The notes: generated by a model not told the origin, from the sequence alone. 64,000 nucleotides of DNA from Fen-1254 sp963769605 (GCA_963769605.1 CAVYML010000001.1:310001-374000); one strand, 5' to 3'; shown: positions 1 through 8,098, counted from the first letter of the stretch. Program-made: numbers and translations.

Positions 1-2
1 TT

Positions 3-443
3 CTGGCTCCGTTCTTCGGTCAATGGGTCGATAAATTCGGGAGACGCGCATCGGTGATGGTTCTCGGATCGTTCTTTATGGTTCCGGCATTTCTTACCAT
101 GGCTTTTACAATGATTGCTCCAGCGATTCCGATGATTATTCTTGGTGCGGCATTCGTGATGGTGCCCGCGGCAATGTGGCCTTCGATTCCGCTGATTGTG
201 GAAAAAAATCGCGTCGGCACAGCATTCGGATTGACTACGACGATTCAAAATTTCGGTCTTGCGCTGTTCCCGTGGCTTAATGGCATGCTGCGGGACACGA
301 CTCAGGCCTATACGGCGAGCATGGTAATGTTTTCGACTCTGGGTGTGATCGGATTAATATTCTCGGTCTTGCTGCTGCGTGCCGACGGGCGTGAAGGGAA
401 AAAATTGGAATCGATCGATCATACGCCTGCATCCGGCTCATAG
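3..443 (+). CDS. MFS transporter, C-terminal part (5' truncated by window)
   Basis: This is the carboxy-terminal part of an inner-membrane major facilitator superfamily transporter; its start lies outside the window and the reading frame is open from base 3. The first residues contain the family loop signature GQWVDKFGRR, normally found between transmembrane helices 2-3 or 8-9. After it come about four hydrophobic segments (for example MVLGSFFMVPAFLTMAF and a final VMFSTLGVIGLIFSVLLL) and a hydrophilic tail of about 20 residues. With only some 146 residues visible, this is probably the second six-helix half. The substrate cannot be told from the sequence. It ends 36 bp before the rubrerythrin gene, which has its own strong ribosome binding site, so the two could be co-transcribed. 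Family assignment is fairly sure; function is open. Confidence 0.75.
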   Translation: MAPFFGQWVDKFGRRASVMVLGSFFMVPAFLTMAFTMIAPAIPMIILGAAFVMVPAAMWPSIPLIVEKNRVGTAFGLTTTIQNFGLALFPWLNGMLRDTTQAYTASMVMFSTLGVIGLIFSVLLLRADGREGKKLESIDHTPASGS

Positions 444-479
444 AGTTTATTAAAGAAAAACGAAAAAAGGAGAAGATCT

Positions 480-980
480 ATGGCAGCTACAAAGGACAAT
501 TTGAAAGAAGCGTTTGCAGGCGAAAGCCAGGCAAATCAAAAGTACCGCGCTTTCGGTGAAGCGGCGCTTAAAGAGGGATTGCCGAATATTGCGCGTTTGT
601 TCCGCACCGCGGCGGAAGCTGAACGAATACACGCAGCGGGGCATCTGGCTGCGCTCGAAGGTATAAAATCGACGGCAGAGAATCTCCAGGCTGCCATCGA
701 CGGTGAAACGTACGAGTTTACCACCATGTATCCCCCGATGCTGCAGCAGGCAGAATCGGAAGATCATAAGGCGAAACGAATGTTCAAATATGCAGTTCAG
801 GCGGAAGCGATCCATGCAAAACTCTACCGGCTTGCTTTAGATGCTGCAAAGAGGGGAGAAGATCTTGCCGTTACGAAGATTTTTCTTTGTCCGGTTTGCG
901 GACATATCGAGTTCAACGATGCTCCGGAAAAATGTCCCATCTGCGGAGCGAAGAAAGAAAAATTCGTAACAATCGCATAA
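480..980 (+). CDS. rbr: Rubrerythrin (peroxide-scavenging diiron/rubredoxin protein)
   Basis: Rubrerythrin, 166 residues. The family reduces hydrogen peroxide in the cytoplasm of anaerobes and microaerophiles using a diiron ferritin-like domain and a rubredoxin-type iron centre. Residues 1-135 form the four-helix domain with the diiron ligands in EAFAGESQANQKY, the ExxH-type EAERIHA and the second-half EAIHA helix. The C-terminal domain has two CxxC pairs (CPVCG and CPICG, about 12 residues apart) that hold the rubredoxin iron. Length is typical of the short rubrerythrins. The start at 480 is fixed by a strong AAAAAGGAG ribosome binding site about 7 bases upstream. A good rho-independent terminator follows, so this is the end of its transcription unit. 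It fits an oxygen-sensitive lifestyle together with the 2-oxoacid:ferredoxin oxidoreductase at 53-56 kb. Confidence 0.95.
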   Translation: MAATKDNLKEAFAGESQANQKYRAFGEAALKEGLPNIARLFRTAAEAERIHAAGHLAALEGIKSTAENLQAAIDGETYEFTTMYPPMLQQAESEDHKAKRMFKYAVQAEAIHAKLYRLALDAAKRGEDLAVTKIFLCPVCGHIEFNDAPEKCPICGAKKEKFVTIA

Positions 981-1000
981 GCAAAGAGCAAAAAAACTGA

Positions 1001-1036
1001 AAAGCCGCGGCGAAATATCGAACCGCGGTTTTTTTA
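1001..1036 (+). terminator. Rho-independent terminator of rubrerythrin
   Basis: The palindromic arms CCGCGG (1005-1010 and 1023-1028) pair across a 12-base loop; the stem is extended by a G-U and A-T pairs between the A-run on the left and a run of seven T on the right. It lies 20 bp after the rubrerythrin stop codon. Confidence 0.85.
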
Positions 1037-1129
1037 TTTACTCCGGAGGTTTTCAAAAGCTATTCTCTTTTTTTCTTCACAGGAAAATCGTATCTTTTAT
1101 GAAACCAGCCTTCGAAAGATGGAGAAAAT

Positions 1130-1618
1130 ATGAAAAAGAAATTATGGATAACCTTGTTCATCATTGTACCGATATTTCTGAACGCACAAGTGAGTTCAAG
1201 CGGATTATCGAATGCGGATAGTTTCGGAAACTCGGTTTATGGTCTTGGTCTTTCTGCCGGCTGGGCATCCGGGGTCGGAATAAGTTTCCGCGAGCATTTG
1301 CCGACAAAAGCATCGCTGGAGGCCATCTTTGGTATTATCAAAACCGATAAACTTCTTATGAGTATCGGAGGGGAATTTCAATATGATCTCGTGCGCGGTC
1401 CAAAAACTCGATTCTTCGGTGTTTCCGCGTTATCATATCAATATTGGGGATCCAAAGGCAATGATATCAGCGGACCGTTCCGGTTAGGCGTCGGCGCCGG
1501 GGGAGAATTTCAGATTCAAAATTCGTTCTCCATCACAGCCGAAGGATTGTTTACGTTCTTCTCCGACGGAAGGGTCATTCCGCTGCCCCAGCTTGCCGTG
1601 CATTATTATTTTAATTGA
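1130..1618 (+). CDS. Small secreted, probably outer-membrane beta-barrel protein
   Basis: A 162-residue protein with a clear signal peptide (MKKKLWITLFIIVPIFLNAQ, cut probably after NAQ). The mature part is rich in glycine and alternating hydrophobic residues (YGLGLSAGWASGVGISF, FRLGVGAGGEFQIQ) and ends in an aromatic residue (HYYFN), features common in small outer-membrane beta-barrels of this phylum. I do not recognise a named family. The start has a GGAG ribosome binding site 7 bases upstream. The stop codon overlaps the start of the next gene (TGATG), so the two are translationally coupled, although no functional link between an envelope protein and a ribosome-rescue factor is obvious. 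A minor porin or an opacity-like protein is possible. Confidence 0.6.
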   Translation: MKKKLWITLFIIVPIFLNAQVSSSGLSNADSFGNSVYGLGLSAGWASGVGISFREHLPTKASLEAIFGIIKTDKLLMSIGGEFQYDLVRGPKTRFFGVSALSYQYWGSKGNDISGPFRLGVGAGGEFQIQNSFSITAEGLFTFFSDGRVIPLPQLAVHYYFN

Positions 1619-2058
1619 TGGACGGATCGTTCCTCGATATCACGCCGTCGCTGAGAATACCGGTCTCAGAAATAAAATTTCGTTCATCTCGAAGCAGCGG
1701 ACCGGGGGGACAGAACGTCAATAAATTAGAAACGCGTGTAGAATTGCTCTTCGATGTTCTTCATGCAAAATCATTAGACGACCAAAGCCGATCAAAGATA
1801 TTTCAGAAGCTGGGATCCTTCATATCCTCCGATGGCATACTGCAAATTGCCGTGCAGGAATCGCGAAGCCAGTGGATGAATAAACAACGAGCGCTTGAGA
1901 AGTTGACTCTCCTGCTCCGCTCGGCATTGAAAAAAGAAAAGAAACGGATTCATACAAAACCGACATTATCGTCGCATGCGTTGCGGCTTCAAAATAAGCG
2001 CAAAAATGGAGAAGTCAAACGTTTGCGCAAACGATTGGACGGCAAATCCGAGGAGTGA
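1618..2058 (+). CDS. arfB: Alternative ribosome-rescue factor ArfB (peptidyl-tRNA hydrolase)
   Basis: ArfB/YaeJ, 146 residues when started at the ATG at 1618; a TTG at 1615 is an alternative start in the same frame. ArfB binds ribosomes stalled without a stop codon and hydrolyses the peptidyl-tRNA. The release-factor-type loop SSGPGGQNVNK holds the catalytic GGQ at residues 30-32. The C-terminal tail (from about residue 100) is dense in lysine and arginine and is the part that in this family enters the empty mRNA channel. Length matches the roughly 140 residues of the Escherichia coli protein and excludes a full release factor. It overlaps the upstream gene by one base (TGATG). No other trans-translation gene is visible in the window. 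Confidence 0.9.
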   Translation: MDGSFLDITPSLRIPVSEIKFRSSRSSGPGGQNVNKLETRVELLFDVLHAKSLDDQSRSKIFQKLGSFISSDGILQIAVQESRSQWMNKQRALEKLTLLLRSALKKEKKRIHTKPTLSSHALRLQNKRKNGEVKRLRKRLDGKSEE

Positions 2059-2142
2059 AAAGAGGTACTGGAGTTCATGGTTCATCAGTATGTCAGTTTA
2101 TCTGTTTATTAGCTCCTTAGTTATTCTGTTGTTTTTTTTTCT

Positions 2143-2177
2143 TCACCATTCACAGTTTGCAGTTCACTATTTACCAT
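2143..2177 (-). repeat. Heptamer repeat tract (five units, ATGGTGA/ACTGTGA families)
   Basis: Read on the minus strand, five consecutive 7-nt units follow one another without gaps: ATGGTAA, then ATAGTGA, ACTGCAA, ACTGTGA and ATGGTGA. They mix two unit families that occur separately at 7815 and 10740. The rest of the gap 2059-2254 holds less regular words of the same kind. Confidence 0.75.
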
Positions 2178-2254
2178 CCGTTACCAGAAACCTTCTTGAC
2201 TTCTACACTGTTGTACAGTAAAAGGCGATTTCAACATCTTCAAAAAGGTGCACA

Positions 2255-2815
2255 ATGCATGTATCATTATTTTTCACAGTAGTTCTTGTCCTGGGTCTCA
2301 TTCCAGCGGTTGTTTCTGAAAAGCAGGAAAGCCGGTCAAAATTCTACGAATTTACGATGAAGACTATAGACGGAAAAGACAAGCCTTTATCCGATTATAA
2401 AGGAAAAGTCCTGCTGGTTGTCAATGTTGCTTCGAAATGCGGTCATACACCCCAATACAAAGGATTAGAAGCTCTTTATCAAAAATATGAGAAAAAAGGG
2501 CTCATGATTCTCGGATTTCCGGCGAACAATTTTTTCCGGCAGGAACCGGGCACGGATTCGGAAATAAAGCAATTTTGCACGACAAAATATAACGTGACAT
2601 TTGATATGTTCTCAAAGATCAGCGTAAAAGGGGATGATCAACATCCGCTCTATCATTATTTGACTAACGAAAGTCCGTTTCCCGGAGATGTTAAATGGAA
2701 TTTCCAGAAATATCTTGTGGATCGAAGCGGAACGGTTGTCGCAAAATTTGATCCAAAGATAGAGCCGGAGGATACGGTTATCATCCAGGCTGTAGAGAAA
2801 TATTTAAATCAGTAA
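2255..2815 (+). CDS. Secreted glutathione-peroxidase-family thiol peroxidase
   Basis: A 186-residue peroxidase of the glutathione peroxidase family with an N-terminal signal peptide (residues 1-20), so it acts outside the cytoplasm. The catalytic tetrad is complete: Cys62 in NVASKCGHTPQY (cysteine in place of selenocysteine), Gln96 in RQEPG, and Trp148-Asn149 in VKWNFQKY. Cys108 (QFCTTKYNV) sits where thioredoxin-dependent members of the family carry their resolving cysteine, so reduction by a thioredoxin-like partner is more likely than by glutathione; that is inference from family knowledge. The downstream 250 bp are non-coding repeats. Together with rubrerythrin at 480 it forms a small peroxide-defence group, but each gene has its own signals. 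Confidence 0.9.
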   Translation: MHVSLFFTVVLVLGLIPAVVSEKQESRSKFYEFTMKTIDGKDKPLSDYKGKVLLVVNVASKCGHTPQYKGLEALYQKYEKKGLMILGFPANNFFRQEPGTDSEIKQFCTTKYNVTFDMFSKISVKGDDQHPLYHYLTNESPFPGDVKWNFQKYLVDRSGTVVAKFDPKIEPEDTVIIQAVEKYLNQ

Positions 2816-2839
2816 TAAAATCAAGTCCTTAGTAATTTG

Positions 2840-3021
2840 GTTCTTAGTTCGTAGTTCCTATTTCGGCGTTCATTGATATTGAATGTTCTTTAGAAGTTGA
2901 ACCTCGATTCAATATTCTTCGTTTGCTATTCACAATTCACTATCTTTTTAATTCTGTCTTCTGACTTCTATCTTCTAAATTCTGACTTCTGACTTCTGTC
3001 TTCTAAATTCTGAATTCTTCT
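2840..3021 (+). repeat. Heptamer repeat tracts (GTTCKTA and TTCTGAC families)
   Basis: Two tracts in the 248-bp gap 2816-3063. At 2840-2860 are three units of the type GTTCTTA/GTTCGTA. At 2952-3014 nine perfect-phase 7-nt units begin with TTCT (TTCTGAC, TTCTATC, TTCTAAA, TTCTGTC and so on), followed by a partial tenth. The middle part is irregular. The next gene has no recognisable ribosome binding site between the tract and its ATG. Confidence 0.85.
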
Positions 3022-3063
3022 CATTGTTCCTTGTCCAAAAAAATGCTACTTTCAATTTAGTTT

Positions 3064-3900
3064 ATGCTTCGATTCCTTAGCAATTCAAAAATTCGAAATA
3101 AATGGAGTTTTGAATCCGTTTCGCTCATTTGGCGTATTTTGTATGCAGAACCGCATTACATCGTGGGCGAATGCCGGGATGCAGAAAAGAAGATCGCTTC
3201 ATTTTTCTGCCTTGATGCTGTTACCGGGTCTGTTTATTGGCGCGAAAAATATTTCGATGAACCATGGTGGATCGGCATCGAAGCTGCTTCAAATGGCATT
3301 GTGTTCTTTCACGGTTATGCAAAACCGGATATGCCTGAACATAAAGGAATTGAAGCGTGCGACATCTTCAAGGGACATACATTGTGGTCGAATCCAAACC
3401 TCGTTTTCTGGTTTATGTCCGGCGATAAAATTTGTGCATATAGAGATTCATTCGAAAAACGCACGGCGTATTTAATCGATGCGCATACCGGAGAAATTAT
3501 AGAAGAAGAGATCGATGCAAACATGCTTCAGCGATTAAAGGAAGAAAACATCGTACGACAAAACGCAATATTGCCCGAATTGCTGGAAATATCCGCCGAT
3601 GCAAAGTATGTGTCGAATTTGCTCGGGAAAAAATGGCGCAATATCCTTCCCCGAAGCATCGAATATCTTGAAAACTCAGAATATTGGATTACTGGTTTTT
3701 ATACTCGTGAGGAAGGGCGGAAAGAGGTTTCCCCGCACTTAGGAATTATTAAAAAAAGAATCGGAAATATTGTGTATTCGATGAAACTTGGAGAGCATTA
3801 TCCCGCACCAGTTCCAGACCTTTTCTTTATGATCCATGAAACGGTTTATTGCGTCGAACACCAGCATTCCCTGCACGCTGTTGAATTATGGAAATCGTAA
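3064..3900 (+). CDS. Hypothetical beta-propeller-like protein (possibly DUF4905 type)
   Basis: A 278-residue protein without signal peptide. It shows repeated short strand motifs of the kind 'D-AxTGxxxW' (CLDAVTGSVYWREKYF near residue 50, CDIFKGHTLWSNP near 100, LIDAHTGEIIEEE near 140), which resemble the blades of PQQ-type beta-propellers. I believe it belongs to a small family of uncharacterised Bacteroidetes/Chlorobi proteins, possibly DUF4905, but cannot verify that. It overlaps the YjbQ-like gene by 13 bases and, through it, the PhzF-like gene by 4 more, so the three genes form a tight operon. There is no obvious Shine-Dalgarno site before the ATG at 3064. Enzymatic function is unknown. 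Confidence 0.6.
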   Translation: MLRFLSNSKIRNKWSFESVSLIWRILYAEPHYIVGECRDAEKKIASFFCLDAVTGSVYWREKYFDEPWWIGIEAASNGIVFFHGYAKPDMPEHKGIEACDIFKGHTLWSNPNLVFWFMSGDKICAYRDSFEKRTAYLIDAHTGEIIEEEIDANMLQRLKEENIVRQNAILPELLEISADAKYVSNLLGKKWRNILPRSIEYLENSEYWITGFYTREEGRKEVSPHLGIIKKRIGNIVYSMKLGEHYPAPVPDLFFMIHETVYCVEHQHSLHAVELWKS

Positions 3901-4307
3901 CGAAACATATTCATATAGATACATGCGGCAATTCCGAAGTTATCGATATCACCGGAAACGTCGAAGAAATTGTGCGAAACCAAAAAATAAAAAACGGCTT
4001 AGTGACCATCTTTGTCTCGGGATCGACAGCGTCGGTCACGACCACGGAATATGAACCTGGTTTGAAAAAAGATATTCCGGAAATGCTCGAACGATTGGCG
4101 CCGGCAGGGAAGAGTTATTATCACAACGCGACCTGGGGGGACGGGAACGGTCATGCGCATGTTCGCGCTGCATTTCTCGGTCCATCATTAACCGTTCCCC
4201 TGGAGGAAGGCGCAATGACACTCGGTACATGGCAGCAAATTGTACTGATCGACTTTGACAATAAAAAGCGCAAAAGAAATCTCGTGGTTCATATTATGGG
4301 AGAATGA
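3888..4307 (+). CDS. YjbQ/UPF0047 family protein
   Basis: A 139-residue cytoplasmic protein of the YjbQ (UPF0047) family, a compact trimeric fold annotated in databases as secondary thiamine-phosphate synthase because of weak activity. Family marks visible here are the GLVTIFVSGSTASVTTTEYE segment, the HNATWGDGNGHAHVRAAFLG segment with its conserved histidines, and LGTWQQIVLIDFD near the C-terminus. Length is usual for the family. It starts inside the last 13 bases of the preceding gene and its TGA overlaps the next ATG (ATGA), so expression is coupled to both neighbours. The true cellular role of the family is unsettled, so only the family name is given. Confidence 0.9.
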   Translation: MEIVTKHIHIDTCGNSEVIDITGNVEEIVRNQKIKNGLVTIFVSGSTASVTTTEYEPGLKKDIPEMLERLAPAGKSYYHNATWGDGNGHAHVRAAFLGPSLTVPLEEGAMTLGTWQQIVLIDFDNKKRKRNLVVHIMGE

Positions 4308-5236
4308 ACATGAAATCGATCCGTATAAAGCATGTTGATGCATTTACAAAAAAACCGTTTACTGGAAACTATGCAGCGGTTGTTGTCGATGCAAATGGAT
4401 TGAGCGATGACGAAATGCATCTTATCGCTCGTGAAATGAATGTTTCGGAAACGGCCTTCATTCTTCAACCGTCGATTGCCGACGCGGATATTCAAATTCG
4501 CTGGTTTACGCCTTCTTCAGAGGTCCCGCTTTGCGGACATGCGACAGTCGCGGGTTTCCATGCCCTTGCAGAAGAAAATATGGCAGGAATGACCACGAAC
4601 GGGCAGCATTATTTTAAGCTGCAAACGAAAAGCGGCATCCTTCCGGTGCGTGTGGAGAAAAATTTTCACGGAATTGCGGTAGAATTCGATTTGCCGAAAC
4701 CGAGATTTTCTCTCAAGAAGAAAATTCCGCCTGCGCTTATCTCGGCTTTAAGGTTATCGAAAAAAGATATCGAATTGAATTTGCCGACGACAGCAGATGC
4801 CTACCTGTATCTTCCGGTCAAGGGATTGAAGATTCTTCAGTCGATTAGACCGGATTATGAGGCGCTTGAAATTATTTTGAAACACTTGAAAGCGCAGGGT
4901 ATTTGTGTCTTTTCACTCGAAACGATTGAGAAAACTTCCGCCGTGCATTCGCGCTTTTTTGCGCCCGGGCTTGGAATTCAAGAGGATCCTGTCACAGGGT
5001 CTGCAAACGGTCCTCTCGGAGTATATCTCTCGACCTATGCAATGAAGGCCGGCTATGCTGTTGTTTGCAGAGAACTTGCAGACGGGAGAGTAGAATTTAT
5101 CGGCGAGCAGGGAGATACTATAGATCGTCCCGGGCGGGTTAAAATACGCCTTCGCTATGATAAAAGATCGTTCGAAAAAGTTTCTATTGAAGGCGAAGCG
5201 GTGACGGTGTGGAATGGAACAATGGAGATTTATTAA
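4304..5236 (+). CDS. PhzF family isomerase
   Basis: A 310-residue PhzF-type isomerase. The family folds like diaminopimelate epimerase and includes the phenazine enzyme PhzF, but most members have unknown substrates. The catalytic glutamate lies in MNVSETAFIL (Glu49 counted from 4304). Other family marks are FTGNYAAVV near the N-terminus, SEVPLCGHATVAGFHAL and the C-terminal-half signature EDPVTGSANGPLG. A second ATG two codons downstream (4310) is an equally possible start. It overlaps the YjbQ-like gene by ATGA. No other phenazine genes are present, so phenazine synthesis should not be inferred. Confidence 0.9.
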   Translation: MNMKSIRIKHVDAFTKKPFTGNYAAVVVDANGLSDDEMHLIAREMNVSETAFILQPSIADADIQIRWFTPSSEVPLCGHATVAGFHALAEENMAGMTTNGQHYFKLQTKSGILPVRVEKNFHGIAVEFDLPKPRFSLKKKIPPALISALRLSKKDIELNLPTTADAYLYLPVKGLKILQSIRPDYEALEIILKHLKAQGICVFSLETIEKTSAVHSRFFAPGLGIQEDPVTGSANGPLGVYLSTYAMKAGYAVVCRELADGRVEFIGEQGDTIDRPGRVKIRLRYDKRSFEKVSIEGEAVTVWNGTMEIY

Positions 5237-5257
5237 GAAGTCAGAAGTCAGAATATG
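5237..5257 (+). repeat. Short heptamer repeat (GAAGTCA x2 plus partial)
   Basis: GAAGTCA occurs twice in tandem (5237-5250) followed by a degenerate third unit. It is the reverse complement of the TTCTGAC family at 2952 and begins at the first base after the PhzF-like stop codon. The remainder of the gap to 5388 shows nothing recognisable beyond an A/T-rich stretch. Confidence 0.6.
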
Positions 5258-5388
5258 GAATGATAATTTAATGCCTTATAAATGTGGGAAGATTCATCGT
5301 TCTAATCCGCGACTCTTTGCATGGCTCGCGAAGAATAAATAATTTCAGAATTATTCAAAATACTTTCAACAGGAAAGGTTTTTTGTAA

Positions 5389-7383
5389 ATGAAACAGGCC
5401 GTTTTTTCTTTTGTCATTCTTATAGCTTTCGGGATATTTGCTTTCAACATCCGTCGTCTTTTTCAACATCTCGCAATTGGGAAAGCAGATAACCGGACGG
5501 ATCATATCGGCCTGCGGATTAAAAAAATGCTGATCATCGCCATCGGACAGAAAAAGCTGTTCCGTGAACCGCTTGCCGGATTCATGCATGCATTTATTTT
5601 CTGGGGCTTTCTTGTTCTTCTGGCCGCCATCCTGGAAGCTATCGGTGAGGGTCTGATACCCGGATTTTCCCTTCGATTCCTTGGAATTCTCTACCAACCT
5701 CTCGTTTTCATGGAAGAATTATTTTCCATACTTGTTCTCCTTGGCGTTTTAACCGCGCTTGTCCGGCGCTCTATAGTTAAACCGGCGCGTTTGGACTACA
5801 GCCTACATGCGCAGCTCGATGCTACGGTGATTCTCTGCACGATTTTCATGATTATGATCAGTATGATCGGACAAAACGCTGCACGCGGCGCACTTACTGA
5901 GGCGGAAAACGGCCGCTTCCTCTCCGGCGCATTGATCCCGTGGTTTTCTTCCTTCGCTCCCGAAACAAATGCTGTCCTTTTTGAGACGTTCTGGTGGATG
6001 CATATCCTGCTTGTTCTCGGGTTTTTAAATTACCTGCCGTATTCAAAACATTGTCACGTCCTGACATCGGTTCCGAATGTATTCCTGAGTTCGCTTGATC
6101 CTCCGGGGCAGTTGAAGCCGATAAATTTTGAAGCGGAAGGAGTGGAAAAATTCGGGGCTTCCGATGCGGACGATCTGACCTGGAAACAATTATTGGACGG
6201 CTACACGTGTACGGAATGCGGACGATGCAGCGATTCCTGCCCGGCAAATAGTACGGGGAAATCACTCTCGCCGAGGAAAATTATGACTGATATCAGAAAG
6301 CGGACGGAAGAGAAGGGAAGTCTGCTCCGCGGAAGAGGAAAAAAAATTCACGTTCTCGAAGGGCAAAAACATCCGGCTGAAAAAACACTGCTCCATGATT
6401 ATATCTCTGCCAAGGAACTCTTTGCATGTACAACATGCATGGCATGTATGGAAGAATGCCCGGTGCTGAACGAGCATGTGCCGGCCATTGTTGAAATGAG
6501 GCGCAGCTTAGTTCTCATGGAATCGAACTTCCCGCCGGAAGTGCAGAACGTTTTTAAGAATTTGGAAACGAATTTCAGCCCGTGGGCATTTCCGCCTTCG
6601 GCCCGGACGGACTGGGCGGAGGGGCTGGATATACCGCTTATGGCGCAGGCTCCGGATGCGGAAATTCTTTTCTGGGTCGGCTGTGCAGGTGCATTCGATG
6701 AACGGTACAAAAAGGTGACAAAATCATTTGCCGGTTTGATGAAAAAAGCCGGTATTCGCTTTGCAATTCTTGGCGGCGAGGAAAAATGTACGGGAGATTC
6801 TGCACGCCGGCTGGGAAATGAATACCTTGCACAAATGTTGATGAAAGAAAACATTGCGGCCCTGAATGCATATCATGTTAAAAAAATCGTAACGAGCTGT
6901 CCGCATTGTTTCAACACACTCAAGAACGAATATCCCCAATTCGGCGGAACGTATGAAGTCCTCCATCATACGGAATTTCTCATGAATCTCATTCGCGAGG
7001 GAAAATTGAAAGCGGAAAACGGAGACATCAGGCGTATCACGTTTCATGATTCCTGTTACCTCGGAAGATATAACAATATCTATAAACAGCCGCGGGAGAT
7101 TCTGCAATCTATCAAAGGGATCAATCTGGTTGAGATGAAACGTTCCCGCTCGAAAGGTTTTTGTTGCGGAGCCGGAGGAGGGCGAATGTGGATGGAAGAG
7201 ACAGAAGGAACGAGAGTAAATGAGGAGCGCATAGAGCAAGCGCTCTCATGCAAACCCGGTACGATTGCGACGGCGTGTCCGTTTTGCTTAACGATGCTGG
7301 AAGACGGCTTAAAGGCGAAGGAAGCTGCGGAGGTCGTCAAAGTAAAAGACGTTGCGGAGTTATTATCGGAATCGATTCGATAA
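5389..7383 (+). CDS. HdrD-like membrane (Fe-S) oxidoreductase, candidate ETF:menaquinone oxidoreductase
   Basis: A 664-residue fusion of a NarI/DsrM-like membrane domain with a heterodisulfide-reductase-D-like domain. Residues 1-225 hold about five or six membrane helices with histidines suited to bind b-type haem (His67 in HAFIFWGF, His205 in WWMHILLVLG, His221 and His223). Two [4Fe-4S] motifs follow, CTECGRCSDSCP (Cys274-284) and CTTCMACMEECP (Cys347-357). Then two CCG-type domains with CPHCFNTLK, HDSCYLGRYNN, KGFCCGAGGGRMW and CPFCLTMLEDG. This architecture matches proteins that pass electrons from electron-transferring flavoprotein to menaquinone during beta-oxidation; no etfAB genes are visible here, so that role is inference. 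A GAAAGG-type site precedes the next gene 57 bp downstream, suggesting an operon with the STAS-like gene. Confidence 0.85.
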   Translation: MKQAVFSFVILIAFGIFAFNIRRLFQHLAIGKADNRTDHIGLRIKKMLIIAIGQKKLFREPLAGFMHAFIFWGFLVLLAAILEAIGEGLIPGFSLRFLGILYQPLVFMEELFSILVLLGVLTALVRRSIVKPARLDYSLHAQLDATVILCTIFMIMISMIGQNAARGALTEAENGRFLSGALIPWFSSFAPETNAVLFETFWWMHILLVLGFLNYLPYSKHCHVLTSVPNVFLSSLDPPGQLKPINFEAEGVEKFGASDADDLTWKQLLDGYTCTECGRCSDSCPANSTGKSLSPRKIMTDIRKRTEEKGSLLRGRGKKIHVLEGQKHPAEKTLLHDYISAKELFACTTCMACMEECPVLNEHVPAIVEMRRSLVLMESNFPPEVQNVFKNLETNFSPWAFPPSARTDWAEGLDIPLMAQAPDAEILFWVGCAGAFDERYKKVTKSFAGLMKKAGIRFAILGGEEKCTGDSARRLGNEYLAQMLMKENIAALNAYHVKKIVTSCPHCFNTLKNEYPQFGGTYEVLHHTEFLMNLIREGKLKAENGDIRRITFHDSCYLGRYNNIYKQPREILQSIKGINLVEMKRSRSKGFCCGAGGGRMWMEETEGTRVNEERIEQALSCKPGTIATACPFCLTMLEDGLKAKEAAEVVKVKDVAELLSESIR

Positions 7384-7440
7384 CGCGAGGCCGGGAAAAC
7401 TAATGATTCTTTAAATATACGGATAGAAAGGGAAGCGATC

Positions 7441-7821
7441 ATGGCAGGAATGTTCGAGATGGATTATAAAGGGAAAAAAATTCTGTGTCTCGATTTGTCT
7501 GGTCTGGAGTTAAAAGATAAAGAGGAGTTTAAGTCTCTGGTCGGCAATGCAAAAAAAACAATCGCTCAACATCCACCGAAATCGATTTTACTCATCACTA
7601 ATATTGCAAACACCGGTTTCGATACGGAAATTGCAGCCGTTATGGCAGATTATGCGACTCATAATACTTCCTATGTGAAAGCAAGTGCTGTCGTAGGCAT
7701 TTCAGGCGTGCAAAAAATTATACTCACTGCAATAAAATCGGTCACCGGCAGAGATTTTTTTCTGTCCAATACAATGCAGGAGGCGGAAGATTGGCTGGTT
7801 AATCAGGATGAGAAACTGTAA
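7441..7821 (+). CDS. STAS/SpoIIAA-like small protein
   Basis: A 126-residue soluble protein that resembles single-domain STAS or SpoIIAA-like proteins: an N-terminal beta strand pair (FEMDYKGKKILCLDLSG), a helix (DKEEFKSLVGNAKKTIAQ), the strand PPKSILLITNI and a C-terminal helix-strand-helix part ending in AEDWLVNQDEKL. No phosphorylatable serine motif of the DSxG type is evident. It follows the HdrD-like gene by 57 bp with a plausible AAGGGAAG ribosome binding site. The last two codons and stop (CTGTAA) are part of the first unit of a heptamer tract that continues downstream, so the C-terminus may have been reshaped by the repeat. The function is unknown. Confidence 0.65.
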   Translation: MAGMFEMDYKGKKILCLDLSGLELKDKEEFKSLVGNAKKTIAQHPPKSILLITNIANTGFDTEIAAVMADYATHNTSYVKASAVVGISGVQKIILTAIKSVTGRDFFLSNTMQEAEDWLVNQDEKL

Positions 7822-7919
7822 ACTGTGAATTGTGAATTGTAAACTGAAAACTGTGAACTGCAAACTGTATCAAACAAATTAACTAAGTAACTGACTAACT
7901 GACTAACAGACTTACTGAA
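7815..7919 (+). repeat. Heptamer tract (ACTGTRA, 8 units) followed by octamer tract (TAACTGAC, 5 units)
   Basis: From 7815 to 7870 eight 7-nt units run in perfect phase (ACTGTAA, ACTGTGA, ATTGTGA and variants); the first unit contains the TAA stop of the preceding gene. From 7880 to 7919 five 8-nt units follow (TAACTAAG, TAACTGAC twice, TAACAGAC, TTACTGAA). This is the clearest case of a switch from 7-nt to 8-nt period within one gap. The gap 7822-8163 also holds the tract at 8017 and a possible promoter at 8099. Confidence 0.9.
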
Positions 7920-8016
7920 AAAGCGAGCGAGAATGAATCTTGAATGCGAACAATTCATTTACATTTTTTTTAACCACGAACCCAAAACCAAACAACGCTG
8001 ATATGTCATCTTTCGG

Positions 8017-8051
8017 TTGACAATTCGCATTTGAAAATTGGCAATTGACAA
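8017..8051 (+). repeat. Heptamer tract (TTGACAA family, 5 units)
   Basis: Five 7-nt units in phase: TTGACAA, TTCGCAT, TTGAAAA, TTGGCAA, TTGACAA. They are the reverse complement of the ATTGTCA/ATTGCGA family. Two units contain TTGACA, which would be misread as a -35 box by a promoter scan. Confidence 0.8.
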
Positions 8052-8098
8052 TCCCCTTCCTTCCCTTCCTTGACTTTTCATACAAGAAATGGTATATT

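Noticed and set aside
2952..3014. Possible CRISPR-like array
   Set aside because: The repeats are contiguous 7-nt units without spacers; no cas genes are present anywhere in the window.
8017..8051. TTGACA boxes as -35 promoter elements
   Set aside because: They are part of TTGACAA heptamer units and recur in tracts where no promoter is expected.
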